64,000 nucleotides of DNA from Dermacentor variabilis. Its lineage: Eukaryota > Arthropoda > Arachnida > Ixodida > Ixodidae. The DNA is taken from positions 213,633,678-213,697,677 of the forward strand of contig NC_134568.1 in NCBI RefSeq assembly GCF_050947875.1. The letters are read 5' to 3'. A program made the position numbers and the translations under genes. The notes beneath the pieces are model-generated. The model saw only the letters and a program-made list of their open reading frames with translations. It was not told the origin of the DNA and did no database searches. Positions within the stretch are counted from its first letter, which is position 1. Every line of letters starts with the position of its first letter. Positions 20,519-34,327 of the stretch are shown here, one piece after another.

Positions 20519-20546
20519 AATATATATATATATATATATATATATT
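20519..20546. repeat. (TA)n run at the SINE tail
   Basis: About 14 TA units directly after the SINE body. Confidence 0.9.
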
Positions 20547-20571
20547 GTACGGAGGCGTACAAGGCCAAAGT

Positions 20572-20624
20572 GTGTGTGCGTGCGTGCGTGCGCGCGGGCG
20601 CGCGCGCGCGCGCTTGTGTGTGTG

Positions 20625-20690
<66 letters not shown>
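20572..20690. repeat. (GT)n/(GC)n microsatellite
   Basis: Compound alternating purine-pyrimidine tract: GTGC units, a CGCG core near 20590-20613, then about 38 GT units. It has Z-DNA-forming potential. The ORFs over it are artefacts. Confidence 0.95.
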
Positions 20691-20691
<1 letters not shown>

Positions 20692-21143
20692 CGCAACACT
20701 GGTATAGCTTTTGCAGTCCTGATTTACGCAAAAGAAGTCTTTTAGAACAATGTTTGCTGGTAGATATATTCAACAGTGCATTGTAAATACATTTTTGCTG
20801 TCTTTTAAGCTTACAATTCCATCTAAGTCTTAGCCTGTTCTTTCTCTGCACTGTTTGCCCCTCCCCCCTTTATTTGAATATAAAGTCTACTACACTTATT
20901 GATGCTCTCAAAAAAAAAAGCTAATTGGTCCCTGTACACATATTATAAACATTTCAATTACCAGCTTAACTAAGACAATATTATTTTTGTTGCATTGATA
21001 ATTAAGGTTTCTAAGTTCTCTGTAAGGATTAAGCTTCATTTGCTAAAGATCAGCTCTATTAAGTCATATTCATAGCAGCCATACTGAATCACATTTCTAT
21101 TTATGAAATAAACGGCATTTTCACTGCTCCCTTAAACATCTAT

Positions 21144-21284
21144 GAGCCTTTTTGCAGTTTTTCTTGTAGCGCAAAAAGCACGAGGACATAGAGGAGAGAA
21201 CAGACACACATAGGCGTACACACACAGTCCTTGTGTGTTTTGCGCTACAAAAAAAAAACTGCAAAATGTTACACCAACAAGCCC
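21144..21284 (-). mobile_element. Box-A hairpin retroposon, copy 3
   Basis: On the minus strand the degenerate box A TGGGCTTGTTGG near 21273-21284 is followed by a hairpin. CAGTTTTTCTTGTAGCGCAA pairs with TTGCGCTACAAAAAAAAAAC, and CACGAGGACATAGAGG and GAACAGACACACA lie further in. The candidate target duplication is imperfect, AAACATCTAT at 21134 against AAATATCTAC at 21285, as expected for an older insertion. Confidence 0.7.
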
Positions 21285-21759
21285 AAATATCTACACTGAT
21301 GCAAGGTTGTCTGTGTAGAGACAGGAGACAGCCTGTCTTAATGCTGTTTTATCTTGCTTACGATGCACTCTCCACACACTTGCCTCAGTTCTGCTACCAT
21401 TAGTACTGCATGCAACCAATCAGGGTGCAGTTTACCTGAGGTAATTGAAGTATTTGTTGGCTGTATTCGGTTGTGGAAATGGTATATGTGGTTTATTGCG
21501 TATGGATCCACGCATTTTCATACCAGTGCAAATCTACTGACACTGGTTACGGTTCACTTTGTGTGGCCATGAATGGTACAGATGCCAAACGCCTGAGATA
21601 CGACGTGTCTAATCGTCACGCTCGTCAACATAAAAAGACTTGTCCGTCGGGTATGTGCGACGGGATTATGCGCCAGTGCAAATCCTACTCTCATTTGTCC
21701 TACGTTCGCCCCCTCTACGCCAGGGAGTGCTTTCTCTCTGAATTCCTCTGTGTTCCTCT

Positions 21760-22080
21760 TACCAGTGTGCTAACAAGGCCCTCTACCAGGGAGCAAGAGC
21801 GAATGAGGCTGCCTGGATGGTGGAGGGTATAAGAAGGCCAGCGAGATGGCACACACAGATATTCTCTGCTCTTTCTTACAGGTGCACGCACGCCAAACAT
21901 TTCTGTACTTTTGTCTTGGAGCGCACAGCTCACCCGTAACGATGTATTAAAGTTCTGTTATTTGTTTTTACATAATCTCATCTTTCCTGCCGTCCCCTCT
22001 CCGATGGTCAATCTGGTTCAAGCTACAAGCAGCTAGACGCTGTTGAAGGTCGCCCAAACCCCGTCCCTGTACCAACCAGT
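21760..22080 (+). other. Possible solo LTR
   Basis: A promoter-like GGGTATAAGAAGGCC (near 21827) is followed by an ATTAAA at about 21948 and a T-rich stretch. Then ACCAGTGGCAGCCGTAAC near 22075 resembles the LTR end plus primer-binding-site layout of an LTR retrotransposon. No second LTR and no gag or pol in the window, so this remains weak. Confidence 0.3.
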
Positions 22081-22929
22081 GGCAGCCGTAACAGCACATA
22101 AGATGCACATGCAGTGGAACCTACTCATGGACTGTGGAACAAAGGAAAGAGAATTGTACAGTTGTTGCACTATTTCAGAGAGACATGCTTATTAAGTGCA
22201 CTGCTGTAGCTTGCATGGAAGGTATGGTATGCTAATACTGATCCACTATACTTGGGGGCAACTTTCTGTGACTATGACGGGAAAGCTACAGAGGCAAAGC
22301 GTGCAGCACAAGTGAGAGCGCTTCTGAAAACAGTCCCGCGTTTTAATCCACGTCAAGTTAGGCTGAGGAAAAGAAAACATAAACAGCTTATTAGCAACAA
22401 TTAAATAAGACAGAACACACCACTGAGTGTAAAAGTTCACTTATTTTGTGGCTTTTCACTTCTTCGTCGGGGCAAACGTAAACCGTCGCACGAGCTGCGT
22501 CGATTCAGCGTCTGTTCCGAGCAGCCAAAAGCACTGTCAACGCTGCCAGACTACTTGACACGGTAACACATGTGCAGCAGCCACGCGCCGGTAGCTTTCC
22601 CTTCGTAGCCACAGAAAGCTGTCCGCGCAGAACAATGGTCCTTTCTGAATATGCAAAATGAAAAGGTAGAACAATTTACGGGCATGGTGCTCGAACCTTG
22701 AAAATGGCTGAACAAAATGAGTGCACTGCAATGCATTATGTGCACTCAGTGTGGGCTTAGGCTGAACTGCTACACTTGTTTAAGCTTTATCTTGAATTCT
22801 TGAAAATAAAGGGGCATAACACATCCGTAGCGACAGATGTCATACTTCGTATGAAAACCTCCAATGATGTTTCACTGCGAACTTTGGTACACATTAAGGT
22901 TTATTGGTGCTGACGCCATTTGAGCCGCA
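22081..22929. other. No recognisable feature
   Basis: Short ORFs only, on both strands. Nothing recognised. Confidence 0.4.
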
Positions 22930-23212
22930 GCTTCAACTAAAAAGGACGCATCCTAAGCATCTGCTATTTCTGCTGCTGCTCGTGATTCTCGTGACTCCTG
23001 CTGTCATCGACGTGGAAGACCATATGTGCGTGCCTCCGCACTGACGCCTGCATACGGCTTCATCCTGCGTGCTGCCTAGCAAGGTGCTACGCAGATACTG
23101 CCAGCTGACTCTGCGACTTTCCCGGAGACCTACGGCGCCTGCCCTTGCCTGGAGAGGAGAGTACCATCCCGGCGGCTGCTGCTCACAAGTGGTTTTTTGT
23201 CTGTCTTCTACG

Positions 23213-23870
23213 ATGCCCACCAACACTGACCTCGCTAAAAAAAAATTTAGCACCTTGAATCACTGCTAAACAATAAGCTTGATTCACTTGTCTGCCAAAA
23301 TTAGGAAGAGGTTTGGTATAGTCAGGAAATCGGCAACCTTGCTTTTCTAGCTGGAAGCGTACGTTTCATGAGCGAACAGTATATATGACACCTTCATAGC
23401 GACATTTATTGAACTGGTATCTACTAACAAAGCGTTAACTTCTCAGAATCAAGCGTTAACAAAAAGAATCGCCGACATGGAACAGTACAGCAGGATGAAT
23501 AACATTGAAATTAAAGGCAGTTCATTATCACAGGGAGAGGACTGCTCTGCGATTTTGAAGAAGGTTTCCGGTGGAATTGAGTGCCCAATTTCTTCTGGGG
23601 ACAATGACATAGTCCATCGTGTTGCCAGCAAGACGTCAGACAAGAACGTCATTGTTTGTCTTTGTTCACGTGATAAGTAGAATGAATTTCTTCGCAAGGG
23701 TCGTAAAGCTCGTCTGCGATGCTCCCAGATAGGCTTTTCTGGTAGCACAAATAATCCCATTTACATCAACGAACAACTCACAGTCGACAACAAACGCTTA
23801 CACAGCAAAGCTCTTGCACTAAAGAAAACAGAACAAATGGCAGTTTTTATGGACTGAAAACTGCCAGATT
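23213..23870 (+). pseudogene. CR1-like ORF1, broken
   Basis: The ATG at 23213 begins MPTNTDLAKK, then the frame breaks. Later the sequence reads IADMEQYSRMNNIEIKG, a coiled-coil-to-RRM junction typical of ORF1 proteins of CR1/L1-type elements, then DIVHRVASKTSDKNVIVCL and a basic C-terminus. Such proteins bind element RNA. Stops at about 23680 and further frameshifts make it non-functional. Confidence 0.65.
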
Positions 23871-23949
23871 AAAGTCCGTAAATCAACCGATAGCTTCGGA
23901 ATAAATTCGGAGGCTTACTTTCGCGTATTCGCGTAGGCGTAGCTTATTG

Positions 23950-24775
23950 CTACATTTGCTGTCCTGTGGACTGATTGCACACTCGTCCCCGAATACTTTT
24001 CATCGTGTCTTTGCTATCACCAGCCGAAGTCAAACCATTGCTTACATCTAATATCTCTATTCTCCATATCAATGCGAGAAGTTTGCGCAAGAAACATGAT
24101 ACCATTGCAGCATTCACTAATTCACTTGTTCATTCCTTTTCATTTATTGGTGTTTCGGAAACATGGCTTGATAATGCGGATAGTAATTTATATGGTTTTT
24201 GCCCATACCAAGCAGAATACTGCCACCGTATTTCGGATTGATATGGTGGTTCGGCTGTATTTGTTTCACCTCATATTAAGTATAAGCGTAGGCTTGATCA
24301 TTTTCTTAATATAAATCGCTGTGAATCGGAATGGATTGAAACTGACTTACACCAGAAATCTTCAAATCGTAACAGTTTTATTCTTGGTTGTGTCTACCAC
24401 TCCCCTTCTTCATCTATCCCTGGTTTTCTGGGTGAACTCTCCGTGGCTTTGCAAAATGAATTTCTTGAAAAAAGACAAGTCCTAGTTGTAGGTGATATTA
24501 ACATTAATTTACTTGACGTCGATAACGGAAGCGTAACAGCTTGTACAGACTGTTTTGCTGGTTTTGGACTGGGATCATTAATTATCTCTCTTACTGGGTG
24601 TTCTACTCATGGTACCAACACGTTTCTTGACCATGCTCTAACTACCATCGCGCCAATTCCAAACTATGGTATCGTATACACTCAGATCACAGACCATTTT
24701 CCAATATTTGTCTCCTTTCAGGCCGAAATACATCAGTCTACTCGTCTGGTTGACCTCCCTGCCTTTCCTCTTTTT

Positions 24776-24814
<39 letters not shown>

Positions 24815-26980
24815 ACCGAGGTAGTTTTGTTAACACTATAACAAATACTGATTAGTCTGTAATTAACTCCCTGCATGATTCCGATCGAGCTCTTGAAAAT
24901 TTTTGTTCCATCTTTCTAGAAGCCGTTCGCGCTAACACAACTACCGTCAGATGCAGGAAACATTTTAAATTTCCTGGTAATCCTTGGGTAACGAAAGGTT
25001 TTACTGATTAGTATGAGAAAAAACAAAACCTATACAAAAAGACTAAAAAGAAACCTTTTAATGTGTGCTTAGCGGCACGTTATAAAAATTATTGTAACAT
25101 TCTGAATAACTTGCTAAAGAAGTAGAAACGACAGTATTACGTAATTGAATTTGCAAAACAAAAGAACAATCCCAAAAAACAATAGCAGCTTGCGTTCATG
25201 AATTTACCCAAGTCCGGTAATACTGCTGACAAAACAAATTACAACAATAAAACTTTGGCTGATTCTTCTAGCATAGCAAATATATATTTTCACTGACTAC
25301 TTCTATAATATGTACAGCAGTCATCATATGACCGTTACTTATCCCATTTATTGCTGCAATCTTTTTTTTTCTCTTTCCCGTAACTGCAGATGAGGTATGC
25401 TCCGCGGTATTAGCCCTGAAGAATACTAGCCCTGGCTTAGATAACATTTCTGCGTTTCATCTAAAACGCGTTGCGCTACTTATTTCTGATACGCTTTTTG
25501 TTAGAATTATTCCTGTTTTTAAATGTGGTATTTTCCCCACTTCCCTTAAAAGGGCTAAGGTTATTCCTGTACATAACAAAGGCGATAAAAGGGAGGTGTT
25601 TGACTATTGTCCTTTTTCTAATCTCTCGTCGATTAGTGAAGTTGTTGAGAAGTTATTTTGTAAGTGCCTAAATATCTACTTTAAAAAATTTAATCTGCTG
25701 CAGTCTTGTCAATTTGGCTTTCGCGCTGGCAGTTCAACTAACTTAGCTTTAATATCCCAAACCGGCTACATTCGTCACTCGATTGATGCGGGTAACTTCG
25801 TTGGTTCGGTATTTTCGGACTTTACTAAAGCTTTTGATACAATTAATCCTAACATACTTTTTAATAAGCTAGAAGCCCTGGGAATTACCGGCCCAGTACT
25901 AAAACTCTTAAGAACAGAGCTGCATGATAGAGAACAAACTGTTTTTTTCTGGAGGTGCTTATTCTGAAGGGCTGAAATCTGGGCCAGTTGGTACATAGTT
26001 GAACGAAAAAAACCAGTCAAAAACACAAAGGACAAGAGGAGAGGTTCACACCACAACGACTGGTTGTGGTGTGAAGCTCTCCTCTTGTCCTTTGTGTTTT
26101 TGACTGGTTTTTTCGTGCTTATTCTGATACTAAAGTTACTAATCAAGGTGTACCACAAGGCTCCATACTAGGTCCCTTAATATTCTCCATATATATTGAT
26201 TTGTCCATATGTCTTAAATCTGCACATTGTGTACTATACGCAGACAATAATACTATCTCCTTGTGCGACACATTTTTAACCTTAATCCTCAAATTAAACA
26301 ATGAGCTGGAACATATTGTTGCGTGGTGTTCTTCCAATCATTTAATTATCAATCCTATGAAATCTCAATTCATGATTTTCCGATCAAGCCAAAGAATACT
26401 ACCTGGTATGCCTGAGATAACTCTAGTTGGTCATCTCATTCCCGTATCCGACTGTACCATTTTTGGGTATAAAATTAGATCTTAACCTAAAGTTTTCTCA
26501 ACACAGTGCCTTTGTTAAGCAAAAGTGTACCTTTGGTATCAGAGCATTAATCAAATCGAGAGCGTGTTATTCCAAAGATTCGTTATTAGCATTACACTTT
26601 GCTTTCTTTCGCAGTCACATTAATTAAGACATTGATTCCTGGGTAAATACTTATTACTGTCATGTCTCGTCTATTCAGTACTTACAAAACCAAGCAGTAC
26701 GCATTATCACTAACAGCGGGTTTTGTTGCGAGTGCTACTCTATTACTTCGTGGAAATAACATCCTTGTTGTAACGATCTTGTTCAACTGTCATCTAATAA
26801 TTATCTTTTATAAATTACTTACTAAACAGCCTTAATATGAATTCCCTGATTGCAGTTATCTCATCAATAATAATAATATCAGATTTGCACGTAACTCCAA
26901 TTTTCTACTGCCTATGGTTCATTCTAATTATGGAAAAATATCATCATCATTCGCTATGTTGCATTTTTCTATGTTGCATG
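23950..26980 (+). pseudogene. CR1-like ORF2 (endonuclease-RT), broken and interrupted
   Basis: The endonuclease reads LHINARSLRKKHDTI, FIGVSETWLD, VVGDININLLD and ITDHFPIFV. The RT reads VLALKNTSPGLDNIS, SSISEVVEKLF (usual RPISLLS-type box), FSDFTKAFDTIN and GVPQGSILGPLIF, split from the previous block by the insertion at 25968-26114. The catalytic box is LYADNNTISL, with the second Asp changed to Asn. A CT microsatellite (24778-24812) has expanded in the linker. Stops are frequent; the gene is dead. Host-strand orientation is plus. Confidence 0.8.
25968..26114 (+). mobile_element. Box-A hairpin retroposon, copy 4
   Basis: The 147-bp insert in the CR1-like RT gene is flanked by exact 13-bp duplications GTGCTTATTCTGA (25955-25967 and 26115-26127). 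Removing the insert and one duplicate rejoins the RT protein across the site. Twelve nt in lies the box A-like TGGGCCAGTTGG (25980-25991), then TACATAGTTGAAC. The rest is a hairpin: GAAAAAAACCAGTCAAAAAC and ACAAAGGACAAGAGGAGAGG pair with CTCTCCTCTTGTCCTTTGTG and TTTTTGACTGGTTTTTTC, with a tiny loop. Confidence 0.9.
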
Positions 26981-27052
26981 TTTCGCGGTTGTGTTTATTT
27001 GTTTTACCTAGCTTGCTCATCTTTCATACGTATCTCCATTGTTATTATTAAC

Positions 27053-27090
27053 CGAGGGTCCCATTGCAGTCTTTGACTTTGGGACCCTCG
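27053..27090 (+). repeat. Stem-loop in the CR1-like 3' UTR
   Basis: CGAGGGTCCCA (27053-27063) and TGGGACCCTCG (27080-27090) form a perfect 11-bp stem with a 16-nt loop, about 60 nt before the element's 3' end. Retention in an otherwise decayed copy suggests it was the RT recognition structure of the active element. Confidence 0.8.
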
Positions 27091-27150
27091 TCTGTATATT
27101 GCCTCTTACCCATTCATTGTATTTAAAGAATAAACTGAAGCTGAAAAATG

Positions 27151-28189
27151 CTTATACTTGCACGAGCTTAAGCGAAAACTGTTGTCTTGCAGTTTACAAG
27201 GAGTGGGCGAATAATACATAGAGCGCAAATACATCTCTATGTGAACGTTGGGCAAACTATTTCGGCACTGGTGCTATGTATTGAAAAAGTATTTTTGCAC
27301 TGCATTTATTACTTCTTTAAATGATTATCAATTAGGTATTTGTGCAATATTAAAGTGCCATGAAATCAAGGGCTCGGCAACAACCCTTCTTGTTGGGATT
27401 TAACTTGGCAAAAGAAAGACACTGACCTCAGTCAAAGTGAAAATTCTACTGTGGTTGTTGCCTTTCTTGTGCTTTTGTAGTGACATGTAAAATAAGAATT
27501 CAACCTCCCAGGATCATAAACATGATAAGTAGAGCTAATTGTAGCACCTTCGAAGCTGGAACAAGCCTGGACATTTAATGCTACACCGCAGCAACAGCGG
27601 TGCTTCCCAAGGTGGCTACTAGACGTAAGTGTAGGAAACATTAGCTGAGCTACCAGCTGGCATGTATAGGTCTAGAGTACAGCTTGCAAAAGACGGCTGC
27701 TAGCTAGCTGTGTGCTTCCTGGGAACTTATTTCACAGCAGAATGGCACCCACGTTGTTAGGTGATATATTACGTAAATATTCACTGCTGCTAAACCACAG
27801 CTTAGAATTACAGTGAGAACGTCGCAGTAAGACTACATTCGTGAAACCAATTCACAGAAATACGCAACTGATCTCCGAGGCTGGTTGTAGGCTCAAAATA
27901 ACGTGCGCGCACACATCGTGTTGGGTGCTATGTCCACCTCAACACCACCAGAGACTCCGACCATGCCGACTTAAACCCCTTCAGAGCGTCTCACAGAACT
28001 GTTTCCCACCTGGAAGACAGGTCATACTAAATAGATCGCTTGAGCTCAAAGACAACCACTAGAAACTGCCGCCGAGCGTATACCTGGCATATACAACACG
28101 GAGCACTCGTCCAAGCCAAGCATGCCGACTGCCCATAGATGGCACCACTGCCTACGCAACATGAACAAAATGAAAGCAAGGTGAATTTC
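27151..28189. other. No recognisable feature
   Basis: Non-coding sequence with a few short ORFs. Nothing recognised. Confidence 0.4.
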
Positions 28190-30062
28190 ACCTACAAAGG
28201 CAAAGGTGATAATAGTAGGACCAGTTCGTATACAGGCCAGTTACAGTAATGTCAGTGATATATACGTAGAATGACAATGCAACTGCCATAAAATTAGAAT
28301 TGTCGAAGAGGGTGTAAAAAAAAAAGATGTACTGGGGGAACTACAGAATGAGCTCAAACTAGGCGGATGCTTAAAGGACAATATGTTTGTAATAACTCCG
28401 CATAGACCTTTATGGATACCATTTCTATACATTAAGAGAGCCTACAACAACATAGAGGAGGATTATGATTCTCAATTATGGAGGCTTAGGTGACGATTTC
28501 GTAGGGCTGCTGAGGGAGATATGTAGAGACAGCCAAGTACAAATTGTATGGGGAGGCCGAAAATGTAATGAAATGGAAATTCACCAAGGACTGATGCAAC
28601 AATGTTCTCTTGTTTCCGTTGTTGTTCACTCTTTATGTCAAGAGCATAGAAATACGACTAGAAAACAGTGAATTACGGTGTTTTTTTCATCATACACGCG
28701 CAATGGGCAACCGGTTCAACAGAAGGTGCCCGGACCGACGCATGCGGACAACATAGTGCTACTAGCGGACAATGCAAGATATTTACAGACACTTGCAAAT
28801 ATGTGTGGCAACGCAGCGACAAATTTAGGTCTTACGTTTAGCACGCTAGAGAGAAATCGGAAATTATGATTTTCAATGAAGAGACGAGTAATTACTTGGT
28901 TTCGATTCAACAGAAGTCCTACCCATAGTTAAGGAATATAGATACTTCGGCGTGTACATAAACGAAGGAAGGACTCAAGCATCCACCAAGATAATCTGGA
29001 AACAAAGGGAAAGTGGAATGCAGCGAATAATAAAACTGGACAACTTTGGGGCCACAACAAATATGAGGTGGTGCGTGGAATCTGGAAAGGAGCAGTGGTG
29101 CCAACGCTAACGTTTGAAAATGCCATTCTGTGCTTAAAATCGGATATCTTGTCGGGGCTGCCAATTAACCAAAGATCGGTAGGCCGGTAGACTTTGGGAG
29201 CTCGCAGTAAAACCCCAAATGAGGCAGTGCAGGGTGACATTGGTTGGGCCTCTTTTGAAGTCAAAGAAGCAGAGTGCAAAATTAGTTTCGAATTAAGAAA
29301 CACTCAGGAAAATGGACGAAAATAAATGGGCAGCTAAAGTGCACAAGTATCTGCACTTGGAAAGCTAGGACACAGAATGGAGGAAGAAGTCAAGAAAGTT
29401 GGTAAAGAAGTGCTAGGTAATTGACACTGTAAATAGGCAACCACGAGTCATCAGAAGGAAAGTGAGAGAAACAGAGACAGTTAATTGGATGTAAAGAATG
29501 GAAACAAAAAGGGCCATAAGATTCACAAGAATGAGAAGAAAGAAATTAGAAGGGAAAGTCTGTACGATAACACGAAAAGAAGTGCCTTGCTCTTTGAAGC
29601 TCGAGCTGATTGCCTAAGTATAAAAACATACCGGAGCAAATATTCGCACTTGAATAAGGCATGTGTATGCTGCAGCGAAAATCTGCAGACCACTCAGCAC
29701 ATTCTAACGTAATGCGAACAGATTCACCAAGCGAGACCCGTAGATAATATGTGCACCTTCCAGAAGCTCTTGAACTTAAGGTGGACGGAAGCATCAACCG
29801 GTCAGCAGTCTAGATAGGCAAGAGACGTTTAGAATATTAGTGGGGAAAAAGAGAAAAGAGGTTGATACGACTTACAGGCATAGGTGGCGGTACAATTAAG
29901 GTAGATGGAGTTTTGAGAAAGAGAAAAAGATTGAAGAGATGCATACAAAAATGCTAGAATGAAAAGGGTGTATAGCATTCCTGAGTAACTCAAGCGGGCT
30001 AGGTGACTATTTGTCACCACCCCGTTTCAAAGGGGATGCGAATAAATCACCATCATCATCAT
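28190..30062 (+). mobile_element. Unclassified non-LTR retrotransposon, old, 5'-truncated
   Basis: A degenerate plus-strand RT is followed by a long C-terminal region with a cysteine finger and a 3' end reading FVTTPFQRGCE, then ATCATCATC simple repeats at 30051-30062. No endonuclease was found. The clade is unclear. Confidence 0.65.
28250..29800 (+). pseudogene. Reverse transcriptase remnant with C-terminal finger
   Basis: Blocks in changing frames: YIKRAYNNI (first catalytic box, usual Asp lost), GDDFVGLLREICRDSQVQIV, HQGLMQQCSL (usual RQGCPLSP box), HADNIVLLADNA (YADD box decayed to HADN), LGLTFSTLE then KSEIMIFNEE, and YRYFGVYINEGR. A C-terminal stretch SALLFEARADCLSIKTYRSK and the finger CVCCSENLQTTQHILT follow near 29590-29710. 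It is inactive. Confidence 0.7.
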
Positions 30063-30219
30063 GGCGGCGCCTATGAAAGAAAGGTCTACCACAGAACACC
30101 TATACGGTCTACCGTGCGCACGGAAAGCCGCATTAAAACACCGCAGCGTCAAGAGTGCACTATGGTGTTCTAGTATAAGTGGACTACGGATGCGGTCGCC
30201 CATCAAATCAACACTTCTG

Positions 30220-30436
30220 TACCGGCCGCAATAGCTTCGTGGCAGGCCAAGGGTTCAATCCCGACTGCGGCAGCCGCCTTCTCGACGAGGGCGAGATGCA
30301 AAAACGCTCGTGTACTCAGATTTAGGTGTACTTTAAAGGATCCGAGCTTATCAGCATTAAAACGGAGTCTCCCACTGCCGCGTTCCTCATGATCAGTTTG
30401 GAGGTTTTACACGTAAAGCTCCATAATTTAATTAAA
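30220..30436 (+). mobile_element. Ruka-like SINE
   Basis: A partial tRNA head with box B GGGTTCAATCCC is followed by the family body (GCGAGATGCAAAAACGCTCG, TGTACTCAGATTTAGG) and the 3' end (CCTCATGATCAG, ACACGTAAAGCTCCATAATT). Several differences from the other copies indicate age. The box A part of the head is damaged. Confidence 0.8.
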
Positions 30437-30869
30437 GTTTAACACTTCTGTCATGATTTGTTGCGCCGTGTGAGCAGTGCTCACTTTCTCCACACCTCAA
30501 CCACACCTCAAGCAAACACATTTCGCTGCGTGTTCTGTGTACTACGTACGTAAGAAACACAAGTAGTGCACGCAACTAACATGCAACATCAACTCACCAC
30601 TCTAGTATTGCATTAAACCCTGGTGAACATTAAACAACGCCTCCAATTATCATCATTCAACGCAAATAGCACAGAAAGCTTCGCTTACATCGATATCCAC
30701 AGTGCGTGGAATCCTCGTATATTTTTTTTATCTTAATGTCAACTAGAATATCGGCTATTCCCGTTTGCTCTCTGATATACACCGCTGTTTTCCTGTCTCT
30801 TGACGTTATGTCTAACATTTTTCTTATATACACCGCTCACTGATATACACCGCTGTTTTTCTGTCTCTT

Positions 30870-32280
30870 AACGTTATGTCTAACATTTTTCGTTACATCG
30901 CTCTTTGCGCGGTCCTTAACTTTTTCTCTAGCTCCTTTGTTAACCTCCAATTCTCTGCGCCGTATGTTATAGCACCGGTAGAATGCAGTAATTGTACCAT
31001 TTTCTTTTCCACAACAGCGGTAAGCTCCCAGTCAGGATTTGGTAATGCCTGCCGTATGCACTCCTACCCATTTTTATTCTTCTGTAATTTTTCTTCTCGT
31101 GATTGGGGTCCCCTGTATAAACGTACTCCTGCACAGACTCTAGAGGCTTGCGCGCAAGGCTGTCACCGGAAGTGTGCCACGCAGCAAGAACGCAAGAAAA
31201 AAAAAGAAGAAGGTGGGGACCGTGACCTGCACGTGACGCGATCCTGCGGCCAAGGTATGGGAGCACATAAGGAAAGAATTTTGCCTGCAGAGGCTATACT
31301 GGGCAAGTGGCGAGAGTGGAAATGTTGGCAGCGAAGCTCGCCTCCTGAAATCATGGGTTCGCGACACTTCAACTATTTCTCGCTCTGCTAATATTTAACC
31401 AATTTGAAAAATTCTTGTGGTAGAATGCTCCCTAGAAGGCATGTAACAACTTCCAGCATATAACCAAAATGTGCTATGTGGCCCGGTGAGGGGCCCTTCA
31501 ACGTCTCCCCTCTTATAGATTAGTATCATGTTGGCATTCTTCCAGCTCTCTGGTACACTTGAAGTCGTGAGGCATTGCATACTGCATATTGTGAGGCCGC
31601 AAGCTTTTCAAGAGTTATTTATCCTCATAACAGTCAATTAAATTGACTGTTATTCCATCTTTTCCTGCCGCTTTTCCCCAGGATATGCCTTGCAAGGCCC
31701 TTCTAATTTCACCGCTAGTTATAGAAGGAACCTCTGTATTCTGTTCATCAATATTTCCAATGAAGGTCACGTGGCTGCTCTGGGTACTATACAAAAATCA
31801 GTATAACATTCTTCTGCCGCGTTTACTATATCATCGAAATTGCTGATCACATTGCCCTGCTTATCTTTCACTGCATACATCTTGCCCTGTCCTATTTCTT
31901 ATTCTTTTTCTTCTCGCTGATTTCATGCTGGGGCCATTTTGACTGCTTCCGCAATCTTTCCGACATTATAATTCCGAATATCGCTTACTTTCTTCTTGTT
32001 TGTCAGCTCTGACAGTTCAGTGAATTGTATTTAATCTCTTGAGTTAGACGCTTTCATGCTTTGTCGTTTCTTTATTAGATCCTCGGTATTAGTAGGAAGA
32101 GGTTACCTACTGGTTGCCTTGGTGCCTTACCGCCTACTTCAATTGCTACTTCTGAAATAAGTCTAGTTACAGCTTCATTCATTAGCGGTATGTTATCTTC
32201 ATCTTCCTATTCTAAAGCTGCATACTTTCTTTGCGAGCACCAGCTTAAATTCATCTTCTTCTACACTTATTGCGTCTAGG

Positions 32281-32290
<10 letters not shown>
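30870..32290 (-). pseudogene. RTE reverse transcriptase, minus strand, broken
   Basis: Blocks on the minus strand: VPSITSGEIRRALQGI then WGKAAGKDGITVNLID, VPESWKNANMILIYKRGD, and after the inserted repeat SVQEYVYTGDPNHEKKNYRR and KMGRSAYGRHYQILTGSLPL and YNYCILPVL of the thumb. The catalytic boxes between are lost. Many stops and frameshifts show it is older than the plus-strand copy nested within it. Confidence 0.75.
31145..31450 (-). repeat. Dispersed repeat of about 0.3 kb, copy 2, inside the RTE
   Basis: Reverse complement of the repeat at 5577-5905 with the same landmarks (CAATTTGAAAAATTCTTG and CTCGCCTCCTGAAATCATGG on the plus strand). It lies between RT and thumb blocks of the minus-strand RTE, showing that it is mobile or was carried by a rearrangement. 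Confidence 0.75.
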
Positions 32291-34185
<1,895 letters not shown>

Positions 34186-34189
34186 GAGT

Positions 34190-34245
34190 CTCGTCTTGCT
34201 TTAGCGCCACTCAGTTTGAGTATGAAGGAACAGGGACATATGACA
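34190..34245 (+). repeat. Direct partial copy of the neighbouring palindrome arm
   Basis: CTTGCTTTAGCGCCACTCAG and AGTATGAAGGAACAGGGACA repeat the left arm of the palindrome at 34328-34530 in the same orientation. It is half of the same element. Confidence 0.7.
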
Positions 34246-34327
34246 GAATGGGCGCTATCGAAACGATGGCATAAGGGTTACGAGGAAAGGTAAGGAAATG
34301 GCCCTTTGAACTAGAAATGAAGTTAAC

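Larger units (their letters stand above)
22930..27150 (+). mobile_element. CR1-like non-LTR retrotransposon, nearly full length, decayed
   Basis: The order is a 5' UTR-like stretch, a broken ORF1, a broken ORF2 with endonuclease and RT but no RNase H, and a 3' UTR with a perfect stem-loop (27053-27090) followed by AATAAACTGAAGCTGAA. This layout fits the CR1/Jockey side of non-LTR elements. It has many stops and frameshifts plus a 147-bp hairpin retroposon inside the RT. Confidence 0.8.

Noticed and set aside
20451..20851. ORFs rich in Thr-His and Tyr-Ile
   Set aside because: Simple-repeat translation through the TA and GT tracts.
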